Shown here in pieces: positions 53,044-61,626 of a DNA stretch of 64,000 nucleotides (the first letter of the stretch is position 1; each line of letters opens with the position of its first letter). The notes under the pieces are model-generated. The model saw nothing but the letters and a program-made list of their open reading frames with translations. It did no database searches and was not told the DNA's origin. This DNA is from Schaedlerella arabinosiphila (lineage in GTDB: Bacteria; Bacillota; Clostridia; Lachnospirales; Lachnospiraceae): positions 806,001 to 870,000 of the forward strand of contig NZ_RHJS01000002.1 in assembly GCF_003885045.1 (NCBI RefSeq), written 5' to 3'. Made by a program: the position numbers and the translations under genes.

Positions 53044-53074
53044 TTGACTGTATACCTGGTATATACTTTAAAAT
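53044..53074 (+). promoter_or_regulatory. MerR-type promoter with dyad in a 19-bp spacer
   Basis: TTGACT (53044-53049) and TAAAAT (53069-53074) are 19 bp apart, and the spacer contains the dyad TATACC-T-GGTATA (53051-53063). An overlong spacer with a central dyad is the hallmark of promoters twisted into shape by MerR proteins. It lies just before the gene that encodes a MerR domain, so autoregulation is likely. Confidence 0.75.
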
Positions 53075-53122
53075 ATGTACAAGAAACACGGGATTTTACC
53101 GAATGGACGAGGGGGTGTGTGT

Positions 53123-55048
53123 TTGAACACAAAACAGATTGAAGAGCTGACCGGGATTACCAGACAGAACATTCGTTACTATGAGCGGCAGGGTCTGCTG
53201 GAGCCGGCCAGGGATACAGGCAATGCATACCGGGATTATTCCGAGGAAGATTTCAGGAGGCTTAAGCTGATCAAAATGCTCCGTATGCTGGACATGCCGA
53301 TCAAGGAGATCGGGCAGGTGCTGGACGGAACGCTTCCATTAAAGGAGGCCGCCGCAAGACAGCAGGAAGCCCTCCTGCAGCAGCAGAAGCAGATCCAGGC
53401 CGCGGTGGAGGTCTGCACGAATATCCGAAAGGAAAAATCAGAGGTCATTGACGTGGACAGCTACCTGGACCGGATGGAGAATATGGCGAAAAGCGGAAGT
53501 GTATTCGCGCGGATCGTGGATGATTACAAGCAGGTGGCGGAGGAAGAACGGCAGCGGCAGTTTTCCTTCTATACGGAACACCCGGTGAATACGGCGGGGA
53601 TGTTTGAGGAGGAACTGCGGAAATGGGCCAAGGGGGAACAGCGGAAGTTCCGAATGGTCCGTCCGGGCAAGTATCCGGAATTTACCCTGGATGGGGTCTC
53701 CTATACGGCAGCGCGCACGGTGGAGCAGGACCAGGAGACGAAGGAACCCCGGACGCGGATCATCTGCAGCAGAAAGGATGACGAGAAGGTAAAAAAGGAG
53801 ATCAGGGGAAACCGAAGAGCCCTGCTTCAGGGGATCTATTCGGTGGGAACCAATATCCGGCTGCACCGTTTCAAGAGCGTCCTGAATGGGGCGATCAGTA
53901 TGATGACCGTGGTGGTGCTGGTATTTTATCTGGGAAACCTGGTCAGCGCCAGGGGGCAGTTTGAAGCGCTGCCGGAGGCGATCCCGGTGCGGGCTACGGT
54001 GCTGAACGCGGAAGGAAGCCTGAACAGCGGACTGTTTATCCGGCAGCAGGTGCTGGACACGGTCTATGCATCCCCTTATATATGGAAGATACGGGAGACG
54101 GCGGAACTGATCGGGTATACGCAAAAAGATGGGGGAAGCGGAGCAGGAGACACGTTGCAGACAGACGAGTTTCGAATCCTGGGCGTCAACGACCTGGAAT
54201 CTGTCTTTGAGGACTGTGAAAAGGATCTGACCTGGGCAAAGGGCTGGGACTGGGACCGGTTTCAGGAGAGCACCGGAGTGTGCATCGTGGGAACCACATT
54301 TCTGCAGGGCCGGGATCTGGAGCCGGGAGACCGTCTGGATTGCGCTCTGGAACACTACATCCAGGTATATAATTTTCTGGAGCGGGAAGAGCTGAAACCG
54401 CTGGAAATGGAGATCGTCGGGGTGATTGACGACAGGGAAGCCGGGGAATCCACGGCCGCGGAGGTGGTGCTTTCCCTGGAGGCGGTGCGGCAGATCTATG
54501 AAGAAAATGACAAGGTTTATTTCGCGTCTTCCCTGAGATTTACCGTGAAAGAGCCGATGAAGCTGAACGAATTGAAGCAGGATTTGAAAGAACCCGGGCT
54601 GACTTCCGTAGTTCCCGGATCTTCGAAGAATTACGCGGGCTGCGCGCTGCGGATGGAGGACGATGTATTCATCCAGGCGGCCCTGGGGCTGGAAAAAAGC
54701 ATCTCCCTGCTGGAAGGGTTTCTGCCCTTTGTACTGCTGATTGTGGGGCTCTCCGGGTATATCGTACCCCACCTGCTGCTCCAGAGCAGGAAGGGTGAAT
54801 ACGCCATCATGCGTGCACTGGGAACAGGCAGAAAACGCTGTACGCGGATCTTTTTTGCGGAGCATATGCTACTGGCGGCGGCCGGCGGCGCGGCCGGAAC
54901 GGTGCTGGGCGCGGTTTTCGGAACCGCGGACATTTTGACGGTATGTATGGTGTGGATACTCTTTTTGTGCTGTTACGCCCTGGGAGCGGCTGTGGCTATA
55001 TGGATGTTTGGCAGAATGAGCATCGCGGCTGTGCTGACGCATCAATAG
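53123..55048 (+). CDS. MerR DNA-binding domain fused to an FtsX/MacB-type ABC permease
   Basis: 641 residues counted from TTG 53123, about 8 bp behind GGGGG; GTG 53117 is an alternative. The ATG at 53075 would lie only a few bases from the predicted transcription start and is unlikely. Residues 1-70 are a full MerR winged helix (KQIEELTGITRQNIRYYERQ), 72-108 a helical dimer arm (KEAAARQQEALLQQQKQIQA), 110-240 a soluble linker. Then come a membrane helix (about 254-276), a 250-residue external MacB-PCD-like domain and three more helices (about 532-552, 580-602, 604-629) with the cytoplasmic FtsX coupling loop RKGEYAIMRALGTGRKR. One unbroken frame, so a true fusion. I infer a membrane-tethered regulator that reads the state of its own transporter. 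Confidence 0.85.
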   Translation: MNTKQIEELTGITRQNIRYYERQGLLEPARDTGNAYRDYSEEDFRRLKLIKMLRMLDMPIKEIGQVLDGTLPLKEAAARQQEALLQQQKQIQAAVEVCTNIRKEKSEVIDVDSYLDRMENMAKSGSVFARIVDDYKQVAEEERQRQFSFYTEHPVNTAGMFEEELRKWAKGEQRKFRMVRPGKYPEFTLDGVSYTAARTVEQDQETKEPRTRIICSRKDDEKVKKEIRGNRRALLQGIYSVGTNIRLHRFKSVLNGAISMMTVVVLVFYLGNLVSARGQFEALPEAIPVRATVLNAEGSLNSGLFIRQQVLDTVYASPYIWKIRETAELIGYTQKDGGSGAGDTLQTDEFRILGVNDLESVFEDCEKDLTWAKGWDWDRFQESTGVCIVGTTFLQGRDLEPGDRLDCALEHYIQVYNFLEREELKPLEMEIVGVIDDREAGESTAAEVVLSLEAVRQIYEENDKVYFASSLRFTVKEPMKLNELKQDLKEPGLTSVVPGSSKNYAGCALRMEDDVFIQAALGLEKSISLLEGFLPFVLLIVGLSGYIVPHLLLQSRKGEYAIMRALGTGRKRCTRIFFAEHMLLAAAGGAAGTVLGAVFGTADILTVCMVWILFLCCYALGAAVAIWMFGRMSIAAVLTHQ

Positions 55049-55080
55049 GCGGCAGGGATAGATGAAGGAAGGATTCGGCG

Positions 55081-55105
55081 ATCCATTTGCTGTGTAAATG
55101 GGTTT
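55081..55105. other. intercistronic stem-loop shared with 25106
   Basis: CCATTTGC-TGT-GTAAATGG stem (one G-U), 24 bp before the ATPase start; matches the hairpin before frlC in sequence and placement. Confidence 0.5.
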
Positions 55106-55128
55106 CATAGTGATAGAAAGGGACATCA

Positions 55129-55791
55129 ATGGAAAAAATCAGAGTAGAAAATGTGAGTTATTCTTATCAGAATCAATATCAGAAGATCCAGGCGGTGAAG
55201 GAAGTGAGCTGTTCCTTCGAAGCCGGGAATATGTATGCCATCACCGGGGAGAGCGGCTCAGGGAAGAGTACCTTCCTGTCCCTCCTGGCAGGTCTGGACT
55301 GTCCGGAATCCGGCACGATCCTGGTAGACGGGGACAATCTTCTGGAAATGGACCGGGATGCCTACCGGAGGAAACAGGTTTCCATGATCTACCAGGCATT
55401 CCACCTGTTTCCGCTTTTAAACGCCCTGGAAAATGTCATGTACCCGCTGGAGCTGCAGGGACTGTCCCGCCGGGAAGCCCGGCAGCAGGCGGCGGAGTGC
55501 CTGGAAGAGGTGGGGCTGGGGGAAAAGATCCTGAAACAGTACCCCAAAATGATGAGCGGCGGGGAGCAGCAGCGGGTCGCCATCGCCCGGGCCATGGCGG
55601 CGCAGGGGAAAATTTTACTTGCGGACGAGCCTACCGGGAACCTGGACTCGGAAAATGAAGCGCATATTGTAGAGCTGCTGAGAAGGCTGGCCCATGAAAG
55701 GGGCTATCTGGTGATCGTAGTGACCCACAATCCGGAGATCGCCCGGCAGGCAGATCAATGCATAACAATGAAGGACGGAAGGATGGTTTAA
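55129..55791 (+). CDS. LolD/MacB-type ABC transporter ATPase
   Basis: 220 residues with Walker A GESGSGKST, Q loop, signature MSGGEQQRVAIARAMA, Walker B ILLADEPTGNLD and the switch His in VVTHNPE. This class powers FtsX/MacB-type permeases by mechanotransmission rather than transport through a channel. It lies between the MerR-permease gene and the two large permeases, and could serve all three. Confidence 0.93.
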   Translation: MEKIRVENVSYSYQNQYQKIQAVKEVSCSFEAGNMYAITGESGSGKSTFLSLLAGLDCPESGTILVDGDNLLEMDRDAYRRKQVSMIYQAFHLFPLLNALENVMYPLELQGLSRREARQQAAECLEEVGLGEKILKQYPKMMSGGEQQRVAIARAMAAQGKILLADEPTGNLDSENEAHIVELLRRLAHERGYLVIVVTHNPEIARQADQCITMKDGRMV

Positions 55792-55792
55792 G

Positions 55793-57634
55793 ATGACGCT
55801 TTATTATGGTATAAAACAGATCCTGCGGAGTCCCTTAAAGAGCATCCTGTTCCTCCTGCTGGCCGGAGTTTCGGCGTTTCTGCTTGTGCTGGGGAGCAGC
55901 CTTTGGGAGATCAACCGCACGATGCTGGAGGAATTTGAGGATCTGTTCATGACGGTGGGGACGGTGGAGCAGAAGATCGACCACGTAGAGACTTATAAAA
56001 TTTGGGACGCCGGAAACGGTTATGAATACGGCCAGACGGGAATACGCGGGGAACGGATTCCCAGCGCGGTCATGGATTTTGAAGGGGCCGGTTATATACT
56101 GGAAGCGAAGCAGAGGCCCAATTTTGGCGCGCTGGTGGATCAGAAGGCGGGAGCTATGCCATACATGTTTATCATCGTAGAGGCGACGCCCATAGAGTCG
56201 GGGACGGCAGATGAGTCATTTCCCATGCGTGCGGAAAAGGTTCTTTCAGGAGATGAATATGAACTGAAAGAGGGAGATATTTTTTACATCTGCGACCACC
56301 ATATGGAGGAAGCCAGGAGCTTTGAGGCAGGAACGACATATATCATGATGCTTAACTATGCCGGCTGGGTTCATGGGTCAAAGGTGGAACACATTGCCCC
56401 GGAGGATTTTGTGCCGGAATTTTTCCCGGTAAACAGTGTGGCCTCGTATCAGTATACCATGGAGGGCGAACGGGTCTATGATGCTGTAGCAGAAGCGGAA
56501 GAGGAGTATGACATTGATATTGTAACAGAAGATTTTTACGAGACGGAGCGGGGAAAACGCTGGCTGGAAATGGCAAAAACACGGGATTATCTGTTTTATA
56601 CGGTTCCTGTGATGCCTATAGACAAGACAGAGCTTTTGATGCCCTTCTATTGGAAAGACGCGCAGATTTCAAAAGGAAGGGATATTACAGAGGAGGAGTA
56701 CGCAGAAGGAAAACCGGTCTGCCTGATTTCTTCCAGTCTGGCCGTGCTTTTACGAAAGGAAGCCGGAGACAAGCTCACGCTTCCGCTCTATTGCGCAGAT
56801 TATTCCCCAACGCAGAAAGAGGCGATGTGGGTGGCTTCCATTTTAAACGCCGAGGGAAAGGCATATCCGATATTCCATGAGCAGGAGTATGAGATCGTTG
56901 GGATCTATACGGCCGCGTCGGCTACAAAAAATGGATATGAATTGTGTATCAATCAGGTGATCATTCCCTGGAATGCCGTTCCTGAAAATTCCTGGGTGGA
57001 TCATATCGCAGGAATGGGGTATATGACCGGCGGCAATACCTCCTTTGAGATTCCCAACGGGACCATCGAGGATTTCATGGCCGCATGGGAGAAGCAGGGC
57101 GTGGAAGAGCTGGAGCTCCGGTTCTATGACAACGGGTATACCAATCTGCAGACCGGACTGGAGAGCAGAAAGCTGATGGCGGTCATCTTTCTGGCCAGCG
57201 GGTGTATACTGGCGCTGATGATCCTGTGCTTCTTCGCAAACACCTTCATCACCGGACAGCGTCAGCGGATCGCGGTGGAACGGCTGCTTGGACGGACGAA
57301 AGGGCAGTGCGCCTTTTCCCTTCTGACGGGATTTTTCCTGCTTGCGGCATTGGGCACGGCGGCAGGCTGCGGGGCGGGACGGATGGCCGCGGATCGGGCG
57401 GTGGAGGCCACAGAGCAGACCATGGAATTTGACAAAGCCTTCAGCAGCGCGGTGATCGCCCAGGCGGATACAGAAGAAATAGAAATCTCCGGGGCAGGGC
57501 AGAAGGCAGATGCGGGGACGGCGGTTGGGGCTGGAATCGGGCTGGTTCTGGCAGCAGTGCTGATCGGCTCCGGGTTCATGGGGCAGGCGCTGAGGAAAGA
57601 ACCGCTGCAGATCCTGGGGGAATTGGAGGAATAG
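55793..57634 (+). CDS. FtsX/MacB-like large ABC permease A
   Basis: 613 residues, one base after the ATPase stop. A membrane helix at about 14-36 (SILFLLLAGVSAFLLVLGSS), an external domain of about 420 residues, then three helices (about 462-486, 505-525, 575-597) with a coupling loop GQRQRIAVERLLGRTKGQC. The layout is that of MacB-type four-helix permeases but with a much larger external domain. About two thirds identical by eye to the next gene. Substrate unknown; peptide resistance or signalling is typical of relatives. Confidence 0.85.
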   Translation: MTLYYGIKQILRSPLKSILFLLLAGVSAFLLVLGSSLWEINRTMLEEFEDLFMTVGTVEQKIDHVETYKIWDAGNGYEYGQTGIRGERIPSAVMDFEGAGYILEAKQRPNFGALVDQKAGAMPYMFIIVEATPIESGTADESFPMRAEKVLSGDEYELKEGDIFYICDHHMEEARSFEAGTTYIMMLNYAGWVHGSKVEHIAPEDFVPEFFPVNSVASYQYTMEGERVYDAVAEAEEEYDIDIVTEDFYETERGKRWLEMAKTRDYLFYTVPVMPIDKTELLMPFYWKDAQISKGRDITEEEYAEGKPVCLISSSLAVLLRKEAGDKLTLPLYCADYSPTQKEAMWVASILNAEGKAYPIFHEQEYEIVGIYTAASATKNGYELCINQVIIPWNAVPENSWVDHIAGMGYMTGGNTSFEIPNGTIEDFMAAWEKQGVEELELRFYDNGYTNLQTGLESRKLMAVIFLASGCILALMILCFFANTFITGQRQRIAVERLLGRTKGQCAFSLLTGFFLLAALGTAAGCGAGRMAADRAVEATEQTMEFDKAFSSAVIAQADTEEIEISGAGQKADAGTAVGAGIGLVLAAVLIGSGFMGQALRKEPLQILGELEE

Positions 57635-57653
57635 ATATATCAGGGGGACGCAA

Positions 57654-57701
57654 ATGGAAAAAATCAGAGTAGAACACAAGGTTCGGGCGCAGGGAGTGTT
57701 T
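57654..57701 (+). pseudogene. scar of a second ATPase gene start
   Basis: From the ATG at 57654 the first seven codons repeat exactly those of the ATPase gene at 55129 (MEKIRVE), with a similar leader (GGGAC ahead of the ATG). After one codon more the sequence diverges and runs in frame into the permease B start. So an ATPase-permease pair was duplicated and the second ATPase then deleted. Confidence 0.7.
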
Positions 57702-59540
57702 ATGACGATTTACTACAGCATGAAGCAGATCCTGCGCAGCCCCGTGAAAAGCACCCTGTTCCTTCTGCTGTCCGGTGTTTCGGCATTTCTGCTGACGCTG
57801 GGCGGCAATCTTTGGGCGGTCAACCTTGCCATGCTGGAGGAATTTGAGGAGATATTTGTTACGGTGGGGACGGTGGAGCAGAAGATCGACCACGTAGAGA
57901 CTTATAAAATTTGGGACGCAGAAACGGATGACAGATATGATCAGCGGGCAGTACACGGGAAACGGATTTCCGATGAGGTCATGGATTTCGAAGGGGCCGG
58001 TTATATTCTGGAGGCGAAGCAGAGGCCCAGCTTTGGAGCGCTGGTGGATCAGAGGGTTATGGGCAGCGTCTATGATTCTCTGATCGTAGAGGCAGCGCCC
58101 GTAGAGTCAGGCAGGGCGGACGAATCATTTCCCATGCGCGCCGAAAAGGTTCTGGCAGGCGATGAAGCTGTATTGAAGGAAGGCGATATTTTTTATATCT
58201 GCGACCATTACCGGGAAGAACCCAGGAGTTTTGAGGCGGGAACAACGTATATTATGACTCTGGGCCACGTAAATGAGGTACATGGTTCCAGGGTGGAGCA
58301 CATTGCCCCGGAGGATCGTGTGCCGGAATATATGCCGGACAACAGTGTGGCCTCTTACCAGTTTACGATGGACAGGGAGCTGATTTACGATGCCGTAGCT
58401 GAAGCGGAGGACGAGACGGCCTTTGACGTGGTCACGGAAGGCTTTTACGAGACAGCGCGGGGCAGGCGCTGGCTGGAGCTTGTAAGATCATTCGACTGCC
58501 AGGCTTATACCATTCCGGTGACCCCGGTGGACAAAACCCTGCTTTTGATGCCTTTCTATTGGAAAGAGGCACAGATCTCGAAAGGGAGGGACATCACGGA
58601 GGAGGAGTATGCCGAAGGAAAACCGGTCTGCCTGATCTCATCGGAGCTGTCCCTGGTTCTCAGGAAAGAGGTCGGGGACAGGCTTGCGCTTCCGCTTTAC
58701 TATGCAACCTATTCCGAGGTGAGTAAAATGGGGATTCAGGCAGCGTCTGTTTTGAATGCCCAGGGAAAGGTCTATCCGGTGTTTGACGAGCAGGAGTATG
58801 AGATCGTCGGGATCTATACGGCCGCATCGGGAGCAAGAAACGGATATGAGATGGGGCGCCATCAGGTCGTGGTTCCCTGGAATGCCATACCCGAAAACTG
58901 CTGGGCGGATAACATCGCGGGGAACGGGCCCATGCGGGGCTTCAACACCTCTTTCCAGATTCCCAACGGAACCATCGGGGACTTTATGGCCGCATGGGAG
59001 AAGCAGGGCGTGGAAGGGCTGGAGATCCGATTCTACGACCGCGGGTATTCCGATTTAAAAAACGGGATCGAGAGCAGGAAGCTGATGGCGGTCATCTTTC
59101 TGACTGGCGGATGTGTGCTGGCGGTGCTGATCCTCTGTTTTTTCAGCCATCTGTTCATCACAGGACAGCGAGGGCGGATCGCGGTGGAGCGGCTGCTGGG
59201 ACAGACGAAACGGCAGTGCGCCCTCTCCCTTTTGACCGGATTTTTCCTGCTTGCGGCAGCAGGCACGGGGGCAGGCTGCGGGGCGGGCCAGATGGCCACG
59301 GGCCGGGCGGTGAAGGCCGCGGAGCAGACTACGGAATTTGACGCCGCATTCAGCAACGCGGTGATCGTCCAGACGGATACAAAAGAGAATATGCTGCCCG
59401 CTGCAAAGGAGAAGCACGGCCCAGGAGCCGCCGCCGCGGGAATCGGGATGCTCCTGGGGGCAGCGCTGATCGGCTTTGGGGTGATGAGGCAGGAGCTGAA
59501 AAAGGAGCCGCTGAAGATGCTGGGGGAGATGGAGGAGTAG
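57702..59540 (+). CDS. FtsX/MacB-like large ABC permease B (tandem duplicate)
   Basis: 612 residues from ATG 57702, six bases behind AGGGAG; the frame stays open upstream to 57654 through the ATPase scar, so a 628-residue form with the foreign start is possible. Same layout as permease A: one N-terminal helix, large external domain, three C-terminal helices, coupling loop GQRGRIAVERLLGQTKRQC. The external domains differ most in charged surface stretches. A heterodimer of A and B with the single ATPase is a natural guess. Confidence 0.85.
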   Translation: MTIYYSMKQILRSPVKSTLFLLLSGVSAFLLTLGGNLWAVNLAMLEEFEEIFVTVGTVEQKIDHVETYKIWDAETDDRYDQRAVHGKRISDEVMDFEGAGYILEAKQRPSFGALVDQRVMGSVYDSLIVEAAPVESGRADESFPMRAEKVLAGDEAVLKEGDIFYICDHYREEPRSFEAGTTYIMTLGHVNEVHGSRVEHIAPEDRVPEYMPDNSVASYQFTMDRELIYDAVAEAEDETAFDVVTEGFYETARGRRWLELVRSFDCQAYTIPVTPVDKTLLLMPFYWKEAQISKGRDITEEEYAEGKPVCLISSELSLVLRKEVGDRLALPLYYATYSEVSKMGIQAASVLNAQGKVYPVFDEQEYEIVGIYTAASGARNGYEMGRHQVVVPWNAIPENCWADNIAGNGPMRGFNTSFQIPNGTIGDFMAAWEKQGVEGLEIRFYDRGYSDLKNGIESRKLMAVIFLTGGCVLAVLILCFFSHLFITGQRGRIAVERLLGQTKRQCALSLLTGFFLLAAAGTGAGCGAGQMATGRAVKAAEQTTEFDAAFSNAVIVQTDTKENMLPAAKEKHGPGAAAAGIGMLLGAALIGFGVMRQELKKEPLKMLGEMEE

Positions 59541-59599
59541 GCGGGAGTATACCGTATAAGGATTGTGGGAATCGGGATGTTCCTGGGTTGGGGATAAGA

Positions 59600-59639
59600 A
59601 CGGCAGATGTGGGAGGAAATCCCGTATCTGTCGTTTTTT
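59600..59639 (+). terminator. rho-independent terminator of the MerR-ABC operon
   Basis: ACGGCAGAT (59600-59608) with ATCTGTCGT (59626-59634, one G-U) and TTTTTT. An 18-nt sequence at 59661-59678 just after it (GCTGCCGGTGGCAGGTTT) recurs at 33672-33689 after the MATE gene. The remaining bases to 59864 hold no gene but a promoter-like stretch for the antitoxin. Confidence 0.75.
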
Positions 59640-59864
59640 GATACCATCGTATGAAGAAAGGCTGCCGGTGGCAGGTTTTCCGTATAGAAAAACTTCGCAG
59701 AAAACAAGGATGTCGTTCAGGCCGGACCAGTCCGGTATTGGGTGTCTGGTGGTACCGAAATAAGAAAGGAACCTAAAAGGAATAAAAAAGGAGACACTAA
59801 ATCAACATTGTGTTTGTATTACATTTATGATACAATGTTATTACAAAATCAATGGAGGTACAAT

Positions 59865-60128
59865 ATGGCTACACTACAAATCCGTATTGATGATACATTA
59901 AAAAAGCAAGCAGATACTTTGTTTTCCAGTCTTGGTTTGGATACATCAACAGCAATACGCATTTTTTTGAATGCTTCTATAGAAAATGACGGAATCCCAT
60001 TTCCTGTTCAGCATAAATCCATACCTTATTCTCTTCAGGAAGCCGTCTATGACAGCCGGTTTCGGAGAAATCTTAACGGTCCTTTTGACAATGCAGAGGA
60101 TGCTGTTGCATCTATGTTAGAGGATTGA
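59865..60128 (+). CDS. orphan RelB/DinJ-family antitoxin
   Basis: 87 residues from ATG 59865 behind GGAGG. Ribbon-helix-helix (ATLQIRIDDTLKKQADTLF, LGLDTSTAIRIFLNASI) and a RelB-type tail. Different from the dinJ gene at 42701. Its toxin gene directly downstream is broken, so the antitoxin survives alone. Confidence 0.85.
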   Translation: MATLQIRIDDTLKKQADTLFSSLGLDTSTAIRIFLNASIENDGIPFPVQHKSIPYSLQEAVYDSRFRRNLNGPFDNAEDAVASMLED

Positions 60129-60131
60129 CCT

Positions 60132-60335
60132 ATGTATAAAATTGTTTACACCAACCGTATGAAAAAAGATGTTAGGCTGATAAGAATAATATTTCCAGAG
60201 ACATAGATTCAGCCGCAAAGAAGAAACAACTTGATGTATTATAGAAAATCAGTACCGGGAATGTGGCACTGTGTGATGAGCGTTTTTATTTAAAATCAGG
60301 TACACAGGCTAAATTAGAGTTCAACTTGGCGGCAT
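60132..60335 (+). pseudogene. broken RelE/YafQ-type toxin gene
   Basis: MYKIVYTNRMKKDVRL at the start is a normal toxin N-terminus 3 bp after the antitoxin stop, but the frame shifts within ten codons; in other frames one reads AAKKKQLDVL, STGNVALCDERFYLKSG. No catalytic end remains. Confidence 0.6.
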
Positions 60336-60405
60336 AGGGGATTCGAAAGCTTGCATTACTATGGTTGCTAATTAAAAATGGGACTTTGGGAGGTTCTGAG
60401 CTTTT

Positions 60406-60951
60406 TTGGATGAACCGGAGGCTAATATCAATCCAAAATATATTCCGGTTTTGGCAGAATTGCTGATTATGTTGGAAAGTGAAGGCGTTCAGGTATTTGT
60501 GTCCACACATGATTATTTCCTGGCAAGGTATATTGAAGTAAAACGCGGAGCGGACATTGATGTTCAGTATATTTCCCTGTATAAAGAGGAGGACAATACC
60601 GTGATGTGGGAAACGGCAGAGGAATTTGAACTGCTGAAGCAAAACTCGATTATGGATACATTCAGTCAGCTTTGCAGAGAAGAGATTTGGGGGATTGATG
60701 TGGCTTTTCTGAATGAACAACTTGCCGGAAAGTACAAGCTGACATGCCGAGAGGGAAAGAACGATAATTTACTTCAACAAGCAATCGCTTTATATGAGCA
60801 TCTGCTTGATGAGTCAGACTGGCCAACAGTTACAATTCTTGATATTGCTGAAAAAGTAGCTATGGGACCTTTCGGCTCTAATATAAAGGTTTCTACATTT
60901 GCTCCAGCAGGTATTCCTATTACAAGATTCAGAATGGAGATTAACGAATGA
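60406..60951 (+). pseudogene. chimeric remnant: AAA ATPase C-terminus joined to an HsdS N-terminus
   Basis: The first 100 or so residues are the end of an OLD/RecF-like ATPase ([32 protein letters not shown]). From about residue 145 it reads [20 protein letters not shown], the opening of a type I specificity subunit, and ends after TRFRMEINE. Two unrelated gene fragments in one frame point to a deletion. The LDEPE Walker B opens the remnant, so the ATP-binding half is gone. Confidence 0.65.
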
Positions 60952-61142
60952 CGATTCTAAATGAATTAGATTCCACTTGTGGACTCTCTGACGAGGAGTT
61001 AACGGTAAGATTCAGGGAATCTATAAGGATTGATAATGAGGTTAGAAAAATAAAGGGTTTGCCTATTGCAGGATATGACGATAAAACTCAGAAGGCGTAC
61101 CTTGAATATCCGGACGGGAGGCGCGAATATGTCGGGAAATGA
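60948..61142 (+). CDS. small putative antitoxin of a zeta-like pair
   Basis: 64 acidic residues, helical ([19 protein letters not shown]), then [23 protein letters not shown]. It overlaps the start of a zeta-like ATPase gene by 14 bp; small genes in this position encode the partner of such kinases. The frame is intact. Confidence 0.55.
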   Translation: MTILNELDSTCGLSDEELTVRFRESIRIDNEVRKIKGLPIAGYDDKTQKAYLEYPDGRREYVGK

Positions 61143-61512
61143 TGTGGTATGGCTTCCAGAAGTCATTGTATTTGCCGGTCTAAATGGAAGCGGCAAATCA
61201 ACAATCACCCGAATGGCAAAGATTGGAGGTGAGTATATCAATGCAGATATCAATGTTGCAAGAGTGAATGCAAGAGAAGCGCTGGGAGGGCATGGCGTTC
61301 CGGAAGAAAAAATTAGATCCAGATATGATAAAGCGCTGGCGCTGATTCCAAAGTTCGTTGAGATTTGCGATATCCTGCACATATATGATAATACGCAGGA
61401 ACCGTTCAGAATATTTAAGAAACGCAAAGACGTATATTATCGTTGGAGTAATCAATATTGGAGTAATGATGATATCAAAAAATTAAGTGGAATTGCAGAA
61501 TATGCGAATTAA
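61129..61512 (+). pseudogene. zeta-toxin-like kinase with internal deletion
   Basis: 127 codons from ATG 61129. Walker A is intact (VFAGLNGSGKSTITR) and EYINADI follows, but then the sequence jumps to ARVNAREALGGHGVPEEKIRSRY, which normally lies about 70 residues further on, then YDNTQEPFRIFKK. The catalytic centre between is lost although the frame stays open. Likely inactive. Confidence 0.6.
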
Positions 61513-61626
61513 TTAATAGATATTATAGAAGTTATTTGCTGTTCTATACCTCTCTGTGAGTGGCGGGAGTCAAAGCTTGGGACTGCCACTTCGTAGCCTT
61601 TCTCTAAAAAACGAAGGAGGAAAGAC

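Noticed and set aside
53075..53122. ATG start at 53075 for the MerR-permease gene
   Set aside because: It touches the -10 box of the MerR-type promoter and has no ribosome site; the TTG at 53123 fits the MerR N-terminus.
53438..54865. 475-codon frame on the - strand
   Set aside because: Antisense to the MerR-permease gene; composition typical of a shadow and no family resemblance.
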